Shown here one piece after another: positions 42,810-51,007 of a stretch of 64,000 nt of DNA (position 1 is the stretch's first letter; each line of letters starts with the position of its first letter). A program made the translations under genes and the position numbers. This DNA comes from Holdemania massiliensis (GTDB lineage: Bacteria > Bacillota_I > Bacilli_A > Erysipelotrichales > Erysipelotrichaceae): assembly GCF_022440805.1 (NCBI RefSeq), contig NZ_JAKNTK010000001.1, positions 3,348,001 through 3,412,000 of the forward strand, read 5' to 3'. A model generated the notes under the pieces. It searched no databases, was not told the DNA's origin, and saw only the letters and a list, made by a program, of their open reading frames with translations.

Positions 42810-44252
42810 TTATTCTAAATCTTCACCCTGGGAAACGATGACTTTTTTAGCCCAGTAATAGGAGTCCTTCAGGATCCGCTTTCCGCTTCCGTTGCCTTCA
42901 TCGTCCATATCAGTATAAATAAAACCATACCGCTTGCTCATTTCGCTTGAAGAACAGCTGACGATATCCAGCGGTGCCCAGAAATAATATCCGCGCAGAT
43001 CCACACCATCGGCAATGGCTTCCTTCATCTGTAAAATATGCTGGCGATAAAACTCAGGACGGTAAGGGTCATGAATCTGACTGTCTTCAGTCAGCTCATC
43101 AGCATACCCAATGCCATTTTCAGTGATATAAATTGGACATTGGTACCGATCATAAAACAGATTCAGAAACGTCCGCAGCCCCAGAGGATCGATGGACCAG
43201 CCCCATGGATTCGCCGGCAGCTCCGGATTTCGGAAACCCTCGTTTCCATTTTCATAATGCTGCTGATCACACAATCGCGTATAATAGTACGAAAAGCTGA
43301 AAAAATCACAGTGATTCTTTAATTTTTCAATTTCTTCCGTGGAAACCTCAATCTTGAATCCATGATCATCGAAAAAGCGATAAGCATATCCCGGAATTTT
43401 TCCGCGCAGCAGAACATCGCCGTAAAAATATTCCATCTGATTATGCTTCACCGTTGCAAGCACATCTTCCGGCTTGCAGGTTGCCGGATAGGCTGGGCCG
43501 CCGCACAGCATCATTCCGATTTGATTATCAGGATAGTGCTGATGAGCATAAGCCGTGATCCCTGCACAGGCGATCATTTCATTCATGACCCCCTGATATT
43601 TGGCTTCCATCAGATTCTCAACCTTATCCTGAGCTATGCCCAAATGATTAAACGATTCATGTGTGATCAAGTTAATCTGGTTCACAATAATCCATTTTTT
43701 AACGCGATCATGATAACGGTCCAATAATACTCTTCCGTATTTCTCGAAAAAACCAATCGTTTCTTTCGAATACCAGCCGCTGTAATTGACTGCCAGATTC
43801 AGCGGCATCTCATAATGCGACATCGTGATCATCGGTTCCATCCCATTGGCAAGGATTTCATCAATCAGCCGATCATAGAACCTCAAGCCTTCTTCATTCG
43901 GCTTTTCATCATCACCGTTGGGAAAAATCCGCGCCCAGTTGATCGAAGTCCGGAAAGCATTCAATCCTAATCCCTCTTTTCCCAGAAGTTTCAGATCTTC
44001 AGCATAGCGGTGATAAAAGTCAATTCCCCGGCGTTTGGGAAAATTCCTGGAATTCTCTTTAATCGCATTCGCAATATATGCAGTCGTTATTTCTTCATTA
44101 TTTTTCTTGTCCACGGGTATATCGTTTCGAAACTCATTGATATCTGCCAGACACAGGCCTTTTCCGCCTTCAAGATAAGCTCCTTCCATTTGATTGGCGG
44201 CAAAACCGCCGCCCCATTGAAAGTGTTCGCCAAACTTTTTCTCAATCATCAT
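42810..44252 (-). CDS. GH1 6-phospho-beta-glycosidase-like enzyme with Gln at the acid/base position
   Basis: A 480-residue GH1 TIM barrel. The nucleophile Glu378 is present (YITENGIG) and the phosphate-binding loop S-x-x-S-x-x-x-K-R-Y-G is kept, so 6-phosphoglycosides are expected. The acid/base Glu of the usual N-E-P motif is Gln192 (IVNQIN; codon CAG at 43677-43679). The same exchange is the hallmark of plant myrosinases, which cleave thioglucosides with good leaving groups. With the adjacent sulfatase this suggests a 6-phospho-thioglucosidase acting on glucosinolate-like or sulfated substrates. A retired enzyme is the alternative. Confidence 0.85.
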   Translation of the reverse strand: MMIEKKFGEHFQWGGGFAANQMEGAYLEGGKGLCLADINEFRNDIPVDKKNNEEITTAYIANAIKENSRNFPKRRGIDFYHRYAEDLKLLGKEGLGLNAFRTSINWARIFPNGDDEKPNEEGLRFYDRLIDEILANGMEPMITMSHYEMPLNLAVNYSGWYSKETIGFFEKYGRVLLDRYHDRVKKWIIVNQINLITHESFNHLGIAQDKVENLMEAKYQGVMNEMIACAGITAYAHQHYPDNQIGMMLCGGPAYPATCKPEDVLATVKHNQMEYFYGDVLLRGKIPGYAYRFFDDHGFKIEVSTEEIEKLKNHCDFFSFSYYYTRLCDQQHYENGNEGFRNPELPANPWGWSIDPLGLRTFLNLFYDRYQCPIYITENGIGYADELTEDSQIHDPYRPEFYRQHILQMKEAIADGVDLRGYYFWAPLDIVSCSSSEMSKRYGFIYTDMDDEGNGSGKRILKDSYYWAKKVIVSQGEDLE

Positions 44253-44266
44253 TCATCATCCTTCTT

Positions 44267-44569
44267 TCAAAGCAAAATGATCAATTCTTCAACTAGGATA
44301 TGAATGGTGTCTGCCGACATCATGAGATCTTCCGCGTGCATCAAGATCATTTTGATTTCGACCGGTTCATCATTGGCCTCCTGCTGGATTAATTTCGCAT
44401 GAACCTTCTCCGCCTCAATCAGATTGGCATTGCCTTCTTCAAGCAAAGCTTTTGCGTTTGTTTTATCCGCCTGTTTGGCCTGCCGCAAAGCTTCAATAAA
44501 ACAGGAACGAGCTTCTCCGGCATACGTAATGATCTGAAAACAGATCTCTTCGAATTGTTCTGCCGTCAT
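44267..44569 (-). CDS. PTS lactose/cellobiose-type EIIA
   Basis: A 100-residue, all-helical EIIA of the Lac family: ITYAGEARSCFIEAL at the start, KVHAKLIQQEA, and the phospho-His region LMHAEDLMM. It passes phosphate to the EIIB encoded just upstream, whose stop overlaps this start by four bases. Length is normal. Confidence 0.9.
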   Translation of the reverse strand: MTAEQFEEICFQIITYAGEARSCFIEALRQAKQADKTNAKALLEEGNANLIEAEKVHAKLIQQEANDEPVEIKMILMHAEDLMMSADTIHILVEELIILL

Positions 44570-44871
44570 TGTACGCCCATCACTTTCTTCGCCTCTTCCA
44601 GCACTTTTTTACCATCAACCTTCCCATAGGAAAGCATATCGATCAAGACGACAGGAATATCCGGAAATTCCTTAACCAAAGCATCATAGCTGAACCGCAG
44701 CTGCGGCCCCACCATCAAAATATCAATCATTCCTCGTTTTTCTTTAACATAAGCATTCCCAACCGCTTCAATGGTGCATTCAAAGCCTTGTTCCTGAGCC
44801 GCAGCTTTCATGCGTTTGACCAAAAGACTTGTAGACATTCCGCTTGCGCAGACTAACAGAATATTTTTCAT
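44566..44871 (-). CDS. PTS lactose/cellobiose-type EIIB
   Basis: A 101-residue EIIB with the phosphate-accepting Cys8 in LLVCASGMSTSLL and MVGPQLRF in the middle. The frame runs 25 codons further upstream, but GGAAGG before the ATG at 44871 and family alignment at MKNILLVC set the start. Works with the EIIA and EIIC of the same operon. Confidence 0.92.
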   Translation of the reverse strand: MKNILLVCASGMSTSLLVKRMKAAAQEQGFECTIEAVGNAYVKEKRGMIDILMVGPQLRFSYDALVKEFPDIPVVLIDMLSYGKVDGKKVLEEAKKVMGVQ

Positions 44872-44952
44872 CTTAACCTTCCTTTTCTTTTCAAAGAAAA
44901 CGCCTTTGTACGCTGAAGAAGTGTCTGTAAACAGCTTCTCCTGCAAAATTAA

Positions 44953-46254
44953 CTATTCAATAGCCGGTTGTTCTCCTTGTTCCTTTAACAGCTGTTTATC
45001 ATACATTTTGACAAAAGGCAAATACAGAATAACATCTAGGACAATCAACAGGATCCAGACCACAGCCGCTTTCCAATCCAGTGTCGCTAAGGCAAGCTGA
45101 ATCGGTGAAGGCAAAACCCAAGGGACATTGATGAACATTTTGCCAATCACATTGGTACTCATCAGGAAATAAAATATCGTTGTATTGATCATTGGAACAA
45201 AAATGAAGGGAATAAAGAGATAACTGTTTAAAACAATCGGATAACCATAGACAATCGGTTCGCTGATATTGAAAATGGTTCCAGCTCCGCCCAAGCGTGT
45301 AATCGCCTTCAAATGATCCGATTTGGCGACGATCAATGCGGCGATGACCAGAGCCAAGGCAGCTCCGCTTCCGCCGGTATTCATGATTGCGTTATTCGGT
45401 GAATAACAGAAAATATGGGCCATTTCTTCTCCCGCCGCATGGGCTGCCGCATTTTCTGCCAGATTCATCAGCAGAACAGAACTCATTACAGAGTTGACGA
45501 TATTGCCGCCGTTGACACCGATAACCCAAAGGGCATTGAGTAAAAAGACGTAAATCAGCATCGCCGGCAAGGTATCCGCTGCACTCAGCAAAGGTTTAAA
45601 GACATTGAGAATAAAATCAGGAATGATCACACCCGTTGCCTTTAAGCAGAGAACATTCAGGAAGTAAAACACAAGAATGTTAATTACAAGCGGGATTAAC
45701 TGTTCAAACGGTGCAGAAACATTCGGAGGCACCGAATCCGGCAATGTAATCTTGATATTTTTCTCAAACAGAACATGTGTGATAAAAACGGACAGGCAGG
45801 CAACAAACATTGCGAAGAATAAACCTCGGCCGCCTAAAAATCCCATTGAAATTCCGCCGTCAAAGCTGCAGCCAATCATGAAGAACAAAACCGCAGAGGT
45901 CATACAGGATGTCATCTTGTCCAACTTGTAGGAATCGGCAAGATTATAGGTAATCGCCAGTAAACAGTAGACGGAAAGCATATTCATCGTGACGTTGTTG
46001 ACAACTGCCGCAAAGGTTCCCAAGCTTCCCTGTGCCAGATTTTGCCACAGGACAAGCAGTCCATAGAAGAAATTCCCTTCCCCTAGAATACTGGGATCCG
46101 GTGCCGCTGTAATTAAGGTAGCTAAGCCACCCACGATCGTAACTGGAATTGAAATCGTAATGCCTCGTACAATTGCCGATGTAAAATTATTGTTTTGAAT
46201 GAAAGCCGAGAATTTACCCAGTGGTTTTTCTAATATCCCCATTATCTTTTGCAT
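44953..46254 (-). CDS. PTS lactose/cellobiose-type EIIC
   Basis: A 433-residue membrane permease with about ten helices; GGSGAALALV and FNISEPIVYGYPIVLN are signatures of CelB/LacE-type EIIC. It heads the EIIC-EIIB-EIIA-GH1-sulfatase operon. Its start is odd: AGGAGG lies 27 bases before the ATG with a perfect TGTAGAT-x3-ATCTACA hairpin between. Either the hairpin brings the two together or an in-frame ATT six bases after AGGAGG is used. Confidence 0.9.
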   Translation of the reverse strand: MQKIMGILEKPLGKFSAFIQNNNFTSAIVRGITISIPVTIVGGLATLITAAPDPSILGEGNFFYGLLVLWQNLAQGSLGTFAAVVNNVTMNMLSVYCLLAITYNLADSYKLDKMTSCMTSAVLFFMIGCSFDGGISMGFLGGRGLFFAMFVACLSVFITHVLFEKNIKITLPDSVPPNVSAPFEQLIPLVINILVFYFLNVLCLKATGVIIPDFILNVFKPLLSAADTLPAMLIYVFLLNALWVIGVNGGNIVNSVMSSVLLMNLAENAAAHAAGEEMAHIFCYSPNNAIMNTGGSGAALALVIAALIVAKSDHLKAITRLGGAGTIFNISEPIVYGYPIVLNSYLFIPFIFVPMINTTIFYFLMSTNVIGKMFINVPWVLPSPIQLALATLDWKAAVVWILLIVLDVILYLPFVKMYDKQLLKEQGEQPAIE

Positions 46255-46263
46255 ACTTAAATT

Positions 46264-46280
46264 TGTAGATGAAATCTACA
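46264..46280 (-). promoter_or_regulatory. Hairpin between ribosome site and EIIC start
   Basis: Perfect 7-bp stem TGTAGAT/ATCTACA with a 3-base loop, flanked by AGGAGGA (46287-46281) and the ATG at 46254. Confidence 0.6.
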
Positions 46281-46344
46281 TCCTCCTTTCGTAACGGGAC
46301 AAAAACTCATGTGTAATCTATTTGCAAATATTTCCCACACTCTC

Positions 46345-46373
46345 ATTCTTACACGTTTTGAGAAATTTATCAA
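46345..46373 (-). promoter_or_regulatory. Probable promoter of the PTS-GH1-sulfatase operon
   Basis: TTGATA (46373-46368), 17-base spacer, AAGAAT (46350-46345). A/T-rich palindromes such as GAAATATTTC nearby are possible RpiR operators in the divergent region. Confidence 0.45.
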
Positions 46374-46429
46374 CATATATTTGAAATATTTCTTATTTTT
46401 GAGAATTTTCCCATTATTCTTGATCTTTA

Positions 46430-46438
46430 TGCTATAAT
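46430..46438 (+). promoter_or_regulatory. Extended -10 promoter suggesting a leaderless rpiR mRNA
   Basis: TGCTATAAT ends eight bases before the ATG at 46446; transcription would begin at or next to the start codon. No ribosome site is present. Confidence 0.5.
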
Positions 46439-46445
46439 ATGAACT

Positions 46446-47240
46446 ATGAATATCATCGATCGAATTAACGCGGCCAAGCCGACCTTCACGAAAAGTGATG
46501 AACTGATTTACAATTGTATCAAGGACGACTACTGGATTATCATTCGCGACGCGTCCACCATTGTGGATTTAGCTGAAAAATGTCATGTTTCCAAATCCGC
46601 AATTCTGCGCTTTGCGAAAAAATTAGGCTATTCCGGCTATTCTGAGTTTAAATATGATTTCTCAATCGTCGGACACAGCAGCGTACCGGAGGAACTGCAC
46701 GAAAACAAATTTGATTACATCCTGGATTCGTATACCTTGGCAATTAAAAGCATCCGACAGTATCTGAGTGAAAATGATTTTATCATGCTCGCAAAGGAAG
46801 TCATGAGCGCCAAAAAAATCCGACTGTGCGGCTACAATCGGTCAGGATTCACCGCAATGCAATTCAAATACCGTCTGATCAATATCGATATTGAATCGGA
46901 AGCGGTGACGGATACTTTAATGCTCAATGTTCTGTCCTCCTCTTCCGCTGAGAATGAGATTTTCTTTTTCTTTACCGTTCGAGGCAACCAATCCACTCCG
47001 CTGAATGCTTACATCAAAACTTGTCATGATACAAAAAAGACGGTGGTTGTTTTAACCATGAACCCCAATACTCCGTATAAAAAGTATGCTTCGCATTTCA
47101 TCTTGCTGCCCAACATCAAAGTAAAAGGTGTATTCTTGGACGAACAAGCAATCTTTCATATTTTTATTGAGATTCTGGTTTCCTATATCAGTGAACGAAT
47201 TCTGATTGAAGAAAATCAAAGTCCTTCACTTGCAAAATGA
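46446..47240 (+). CDS. RpiR/MurR family transcriptional regulator (first of pair)
   Basis: A 264-residue regulator with an N-terminal HTH_6 domain (KSAILRFAKKLGYSGYSEFKYD) and a C-terminal SIS sugar-phosphate sensing domain (about 105-245). It is divergent from the PTS-GH1-sulfatase operon and probably controls it in response to the phosphorylated substrate. No Shine-Dalgarno precedes the ATG. Its stop overlaps the next gene (ATGA). Confidence 0.88.
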   Translation: MNIIDRINAAKPTFTKSDELIYNCIKDDYWIIIRDASTIVDLAEKCHVSKSAILRFAKKLGYSGYSEFKYDFSIVGHSSVPEELHENKFDYILDSYTLAIKSIRQYLSENDFIMLAKEVMSAKKIRLCGYNRSGFTAMQFKYRLINIDIESEAVTDTLMLNVLSSSSAENEIFFFFTVRGNQSTPLNAYIKTCHDTKKTVVVLTMNPNTPYKKYASHFILLPNIKVKGVFLDEQAIFHIFIEILVSYISERILIEENQSPSLAK

Positions 47241-48043
47241 ACACGCAGGCAAGACCCTTTTCTTTCGGCTTGAGTTTGATCAGCCGTTTATGCGCCATTG
47301 TCAATGATTCTTCCCCCTCCTCTGTCGATTATGTGTTGGCGGATTATCTTCTGCAGCATTACAATAACCTGGATTCATTGAACATCTATGAATTTTCTGA
47401 AACCTGTTCAGTTCCCCGAAGCAGTATTCATCGTTTCTGTAAAAAGCTTAGCTATGAAAATTTCCGCGATTTAAAGTGTTCTTCCCATCGTGATCAAAAA
47501 GCTTACACCTATTTTACTTCACTCTCTGAAAAGCAAGATTTTCGGACATATCTCTCCTTACAGATCACAGCGATGATGGATGACATGAACGCCATCCTCA
47601 GTGATTCGCTGCTGCTTGAGCTTGCAATGAAAATTCATGATGCTTCTTCCGTCTATCTTTTATCATCCTACTCTTCAATTTCAGCGCTCAAAGATTTTCA
47701 AAGGCCGATGATTCTCTGTCAGAAGCAAATCCACGTTGTTTCCTCACCGCAAGACAGTATTCAGTTAAAACAGGCATCCCCAAAAGACTTGATTCTTGTT
47801 GTCTCAGCCATGGGTCGATATGCGGAAAATATTAATCCAGTTTTGACTGCAATCAAGGGAGAAAAAATTTTAGTCACAGCCTCTCATCAAAATAAAATTC
47901 ATGCGACATATGATCAAATTATTCTAATCAGTTCCATGGATTGTCATGACCGTAAAACCGCCTATGCTAAATATGGAATCAGTTACTTTTTCGATATGCT
48001 TTACAGTTTTTATTACCGCCGGTTTGGAATTCCACATCCATAA
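47237..48043 (+). CDS. RpiR-like transcriptional regulator (second of pair)
   Basis: A 268-residue protein: HTH_6-like start (FSETCSVPRSSIHRFCKKLSYENFRDLK) and a SIS-like domain (about 130-250, LILVVSAMGRY). It resembles the regulator at 52510 more than its neighbour (shared FQRP, KYGISYFFD/KYGLMYFFD). Translationally coupled to the first RpiR gene; two regulators in tandem suggest each serves one of the flanking GH1 operons. Confidence 0.82.
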   Translation: MNTQARPFSFGLSLISRLCAIVNDSSPSSVDYVLADYLLQHYNNLDSLNIYEFSETCSVPRSSIHRFCKKLSYENFRDLKCSSHRDQKAYTYFTSLSEKQDFRTYLSLQITAMMDDMNAILSDSLLLELAMKIHDASSVYLLSSYSSISALKDFQRPMILCQKQIHVVSSPQDSIQLKQASPKDLILVVSAMGRYAENINPVLTAIKGEKILVTASHQNKIHATYDQIILISSMDCHDRKTAYAKYGISYFFDMLYSFYYRRFGIPHP

Positions 48044-48050
48044 TCGCTGA

Positions 48051-48085
48051 AAACAGCCGTTTGATCTCAGACGGCTGTTTTTTTA
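48051..48085 (+). terminator. Strong terminator of the rpiR pair
   Basis: Arms AAACAGCCGT and ACGGCTGTTT, ten-base loop, followed by TTTTAATC. May also serve the convergent GH1 gene. Confidence 0.88.
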
Positions 48086-48089
48086 ATCT

Positions 48090-49544
48090 TTATTCTAAAT
48101 TCTGCCCATTGGAAGCAATCACTTTTTTGTACCAATCGAAAGATTCCTTTTTCATGCGCCGATATGTCCCTCTGCCGCAATCATCAGCATCAACGTAAAT
48201 CAATCCATACCGCTTCGTCATCTGAATATCGCTCATACTGACAAGATCGAGGCAGCCCCATGTCGTGTATCCCATTAACTCAACCCCATCGCCGATGGCA
48301 TCCCGCATCGCTTTGATGTGTTCTCTCAGATATGCGATCCGATAATCATCATGAATTTTTCCATCTTCCGCGATGACATCGACTGCACCTAACCCATTTT
48401 CCGCAACGAAACACGGAAGATGATAACGATCATACAAGACATTCAGGGCTGTTCGTAATCCCATCGGATCAATAGTCCATCCCCAATCCGAATGCTGAAG
48501 ATAGGGATTTTTTTGTTGTTTTACGAAATTTTCAACCGGTTCTCTTTTCTCAGGGTCACTGTTGACAACACTGGTAAAATAGTAACTGAAGGAAATGAAA
48601 TCCACGGTTCCAGCCTTTAGAATCGCTTCATAATTGTCAACGTAGTCGATGGTAATGCCCTGTTCTTCATAATATTGAAGTATAGAATATGGATACTCAC
48701 CCAACACCATCACATCGTTAAAAAATAAATTGAACTGATCATTTTTCAACGTCAAGAAAACATCTTCCGGCCTGCAGGTCAGGGGATAATATTGAGATCG
48801 CTGGGTCATATTGCCTATTTTTATATTCGGTGCTGTATCATGCGCATATTTAACTGTGAGCGCACTCGCGATAAATTGATGATGCAGTGCTTGATGAATG
48901 CAGGATAAGCGATTTCTATGACTCTTCTCAACGAACAGACCGCCGCCTAAATAGGGGCACCAACAGATCATATTAATCTCATTGAATGTCAGCCAGTATT
49001 TCACCTCATCTTTATATTCATCGATTAAGAATTTGGTATAATTGAGGAAATAATCAATCACTTTCGGATTTTCCCAGCCGTTCAGCGTTTCCGTTAAATA
49101 AGCCGGTATATCATAATGAATCATCGTTACTAAAGGTTCAATACCATAGCGATGACATTCTTTAAAAATCCGATGGTATAATTCAACACCTTCTTTTAAC
49201 GGTGTTTTTTCTGTTCCTGTGGGAAACAATCGTGACCAGGCAATCGACATGCGGTAAGTCTTAAACCCCATTTCGCCAAACATTCGAATATCCTCTTGAT
49301 AATGATGATAAAAGTCACTGCCCCGTCGGAAAGCAAGATTGGCTTGTTCTTCCTGCTTTTTGTTCTCCCAATATTCTGCCTCGGTGATCTGCATGAGATT
49401 TTTTCCTTCTCTTTTTGCAAAAGGGATATGTTTCAGGTAATCCAAATGAGAAGGTCCGCGTCCTCCCTCATGAAATCCGCCTTCAACTTGTGCTGCTGAT
49501 GTCGCCCCACCCCACAGAAAATCTTTGGGAAATTCATTATTCAT
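48090..49544 (-). CDS. GH1 6-phospho-beta-glucosidase
   Basis: A 484-residue GH1 enzyme with both catalytic glutamates: acid/base in WLTFNEIN and nucleophile in FVAENGLG. The S-x-x-x-x-x-T-K-R-Y-G loop near the C-terminus fits 6-phosphoglucoside binding. Start at 49544 follows AAAGGAGG; nine upstream codons lack support. It lies alone between the rpiR pair (convergent) and the ceramidase-like gene, and likely works on sugars phosphorylated by one of the nearby PTSs. Confidence 0.9.
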   Translation of the reverse strand: MNNEFPKDFLWGGATSAAQVEGGFHEGGRGPSHLDYLKHIPFAKREGKNLMQITEAEYWENKKQEEQANLAFRRGSDFYHHYQEDIRMFGEMGFKTYRMSIAWSRLFPTGTEKTPLKEGVELYHRIFKECHRYGIEPLVTMIHYDIPAYLTETLNGWENPKVIDYFLNYTKFLIDEYKDEVKYWLTFNEINMICWCPYLGGGLFVEKSHRNRLSCIHQALHHQFIASALTVKYAHDTAPNIKIGNMTQRSQYYPLTCRPEDVFLTLKNDQFNLFFNDVMVLGEYPYSILQYYEEQGITIDYVDNYEAILKAGTVDFISFSYYFTSVVNSDPEKREPVENFVKQQKNPYLQHSDWGWTIDPMGLRTALNVLYDRYHLPCFVAENGLGAVDVIAEDGKIHDDYRIAYLREHIKAMRDAIGDGVELMGYTTWGCLDLVSMSDIQMTKRYGLIYVDADDCGRGTYRRMKKESFDWYKKVIASNGQNLE

Positions 49545-49733
49545 TCTTTCAGCCTCCTTTGTTTTCTTCATCTTATCACTACCCTATTTTCAAAAGGGTA
49601 CCATATTCTGCAACCTCCAACATAAAACATCCGCAGCACTACAAGCTGCGGATACTTTATCAGATATTGACTTGTTATTTTTGTAACCTATTATTGCTAT
49701 TTTAATTCAATCTAATAGCTCATTTTCTGATAA

Positions 49734-50948
49734 TCAATATTTCGAGATAATTTCTTCCACCATCGCATCAGCACTTCCCCTTGGAAAATAAGTCACATAG
49801 GATTCAAAGACTTTACCATATTCATCTTGGTTCACCGCATAATACAAAAATCCATTAGAATAAGCTTGTAAGATCGTGGGCGTTAAATCTTGATTCCGTA
49901 ATTTCTTGCCTAATACGCTGTCTATCTCACAAGGCACGGTAACAATGCGAAATCCGCCAAAATCATAAATAAAACAGTCGCCTTCATATCGGAGTTCATC
50001 ATGCGATAATTTTTCTTCAATATCATACAGAAAACAACCTGAAATCAGTTCATATTCCTTGGTCTGTTTACCCAATGTTTTTAATTTCTCGGTTAATTCT
50101 TTCTTTTTATCCCAAAGGTAATCGCTTTTTTGTGGATTATAATGAATGGAATGAGTGATCTTTTTAATTTTAACTTCCTCCGTTTTTAATTCAATCGGAT
50201 GATTGTGATAAATTAACTGTGCCCCGATGCCTTCTCCATATCTTATGCATTCATTCCAGTCTACCCCTTTTTTTAGGAGCCGAGGGCTGACATCTCCGGC
50301 TTCCCCATTCATAATCATGACCGGAGTTCCATTTATTCCCTGAATGTAACGACGCATCACCCCGAAGAAATCACTCGTGAAATATCGGTTCTGGACGCCG
50401 ATCAAAGAAGGATGACAGGCCAAGTTTAATAAACGAACAAGGGGAATTCCAGATACTGTTTTAAAAGTCAAGTCCAGACACTGATCAAAATATTCTTCTC
50501 CTGGACGATTTCGATTGTTATAATAACCTTTTATTTTGTATTCATCCAGAAAGACACGTGCTGGCTGTAAATGATCTTTTGCCAATTGGAACGCCCAAAT
50601 CATTTTATTTGCAAGCCAATCCCAATATTCTTTGTCTGGATTTTGACTTAGATTCATCCCGTGAGAGGTAAGCGGGCTGTTGTGAGTATGGATGCAGCTT
50701 ATACAGATTTGCTTAGCTTCTAAGCCAGTCGCCTTTGTAATCTTCCTTTTACAGTAGTCACAAAATTCTTTCTCGGCAATAATCATATCTAATGTATAAA
50801 ACACGACAACTTGTCCTGATTCGATGACCAGAGTTTCCAACAATAAATCATCGCGCGCTCCCTGAGCTATGCGACTTCCTTTACCAGCTTGTTGTTTTTG
50901 AGCTTCTGTTTGATTGATCATAAATCGATCTTCACTGTACCCCTCCAT
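49734..50948 (-). CDS. Neutral/alkaline ceramidase-like hydrolase, N-terminus frameshifted
   Basis: A 404-residue frame with marks of the neutral ceramidase-like N-terminal domain: MEGYSEDR, SCIHTHNSP (metal His pair), LLNLACHP, YFTSDFFGVMRRYI and MIMNGEAGDVSPR. The true gene seems to start at ATG 51000: there GGTGAG is well placed and the first residues read MRICHTRDIITPLF, matching the family's D-I-T-P start, but this frame stops at a TGA after 22 codons. Dropping one T from the T6 run at 50958-50963 joins both parts (ITPLF-PTLMEGYS). Thus frameshift, phase-variable run or sequencing error. Substrate unknown; no signal peptide. Confidence 0.7.
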   Translation of the reverse strand: MEGYSEDRFMINQTEAQKQQAGKGSRIAQGARDDLLLETLVIESGQVVVFYTLDMIIAEKEFCDYCKRKITKATGLEAKQICISCIHTHNSPLTSHGMNLSQNPDKEYWDWLANKMIWAFQLAKDHLQPARVFLDEYKIKGYYNNRNRPGEEYFDQCLDLTFKTVSGIPLVRLLNLACHPSLIGVQNRYFTSDFFGVMRRYIQGINGTPVMIMNGEAGDVSPRLLKKGVDWNECIRYGEGIGAQLIYHNHPIELKTEEVKIKKITHSIHYNPQKSDYLWDKKKELTEKLKTLGKQTKEYELISGCFLYDIEEKLSHDELRYEGDCFIYDFGGFRIVTVPCEIDSVLGKKLRNQDLTPTILQAYSNGFLYYAVNQDEYGKVFESYVTYFPRGSADAMVEEIISKY

Positions 50949-51007
50949 CAGCGTTGGAAAAAAGGGGAGTGATGATGTCTCGCGTATGACAGATTCTCAT
51001 CTATCGC

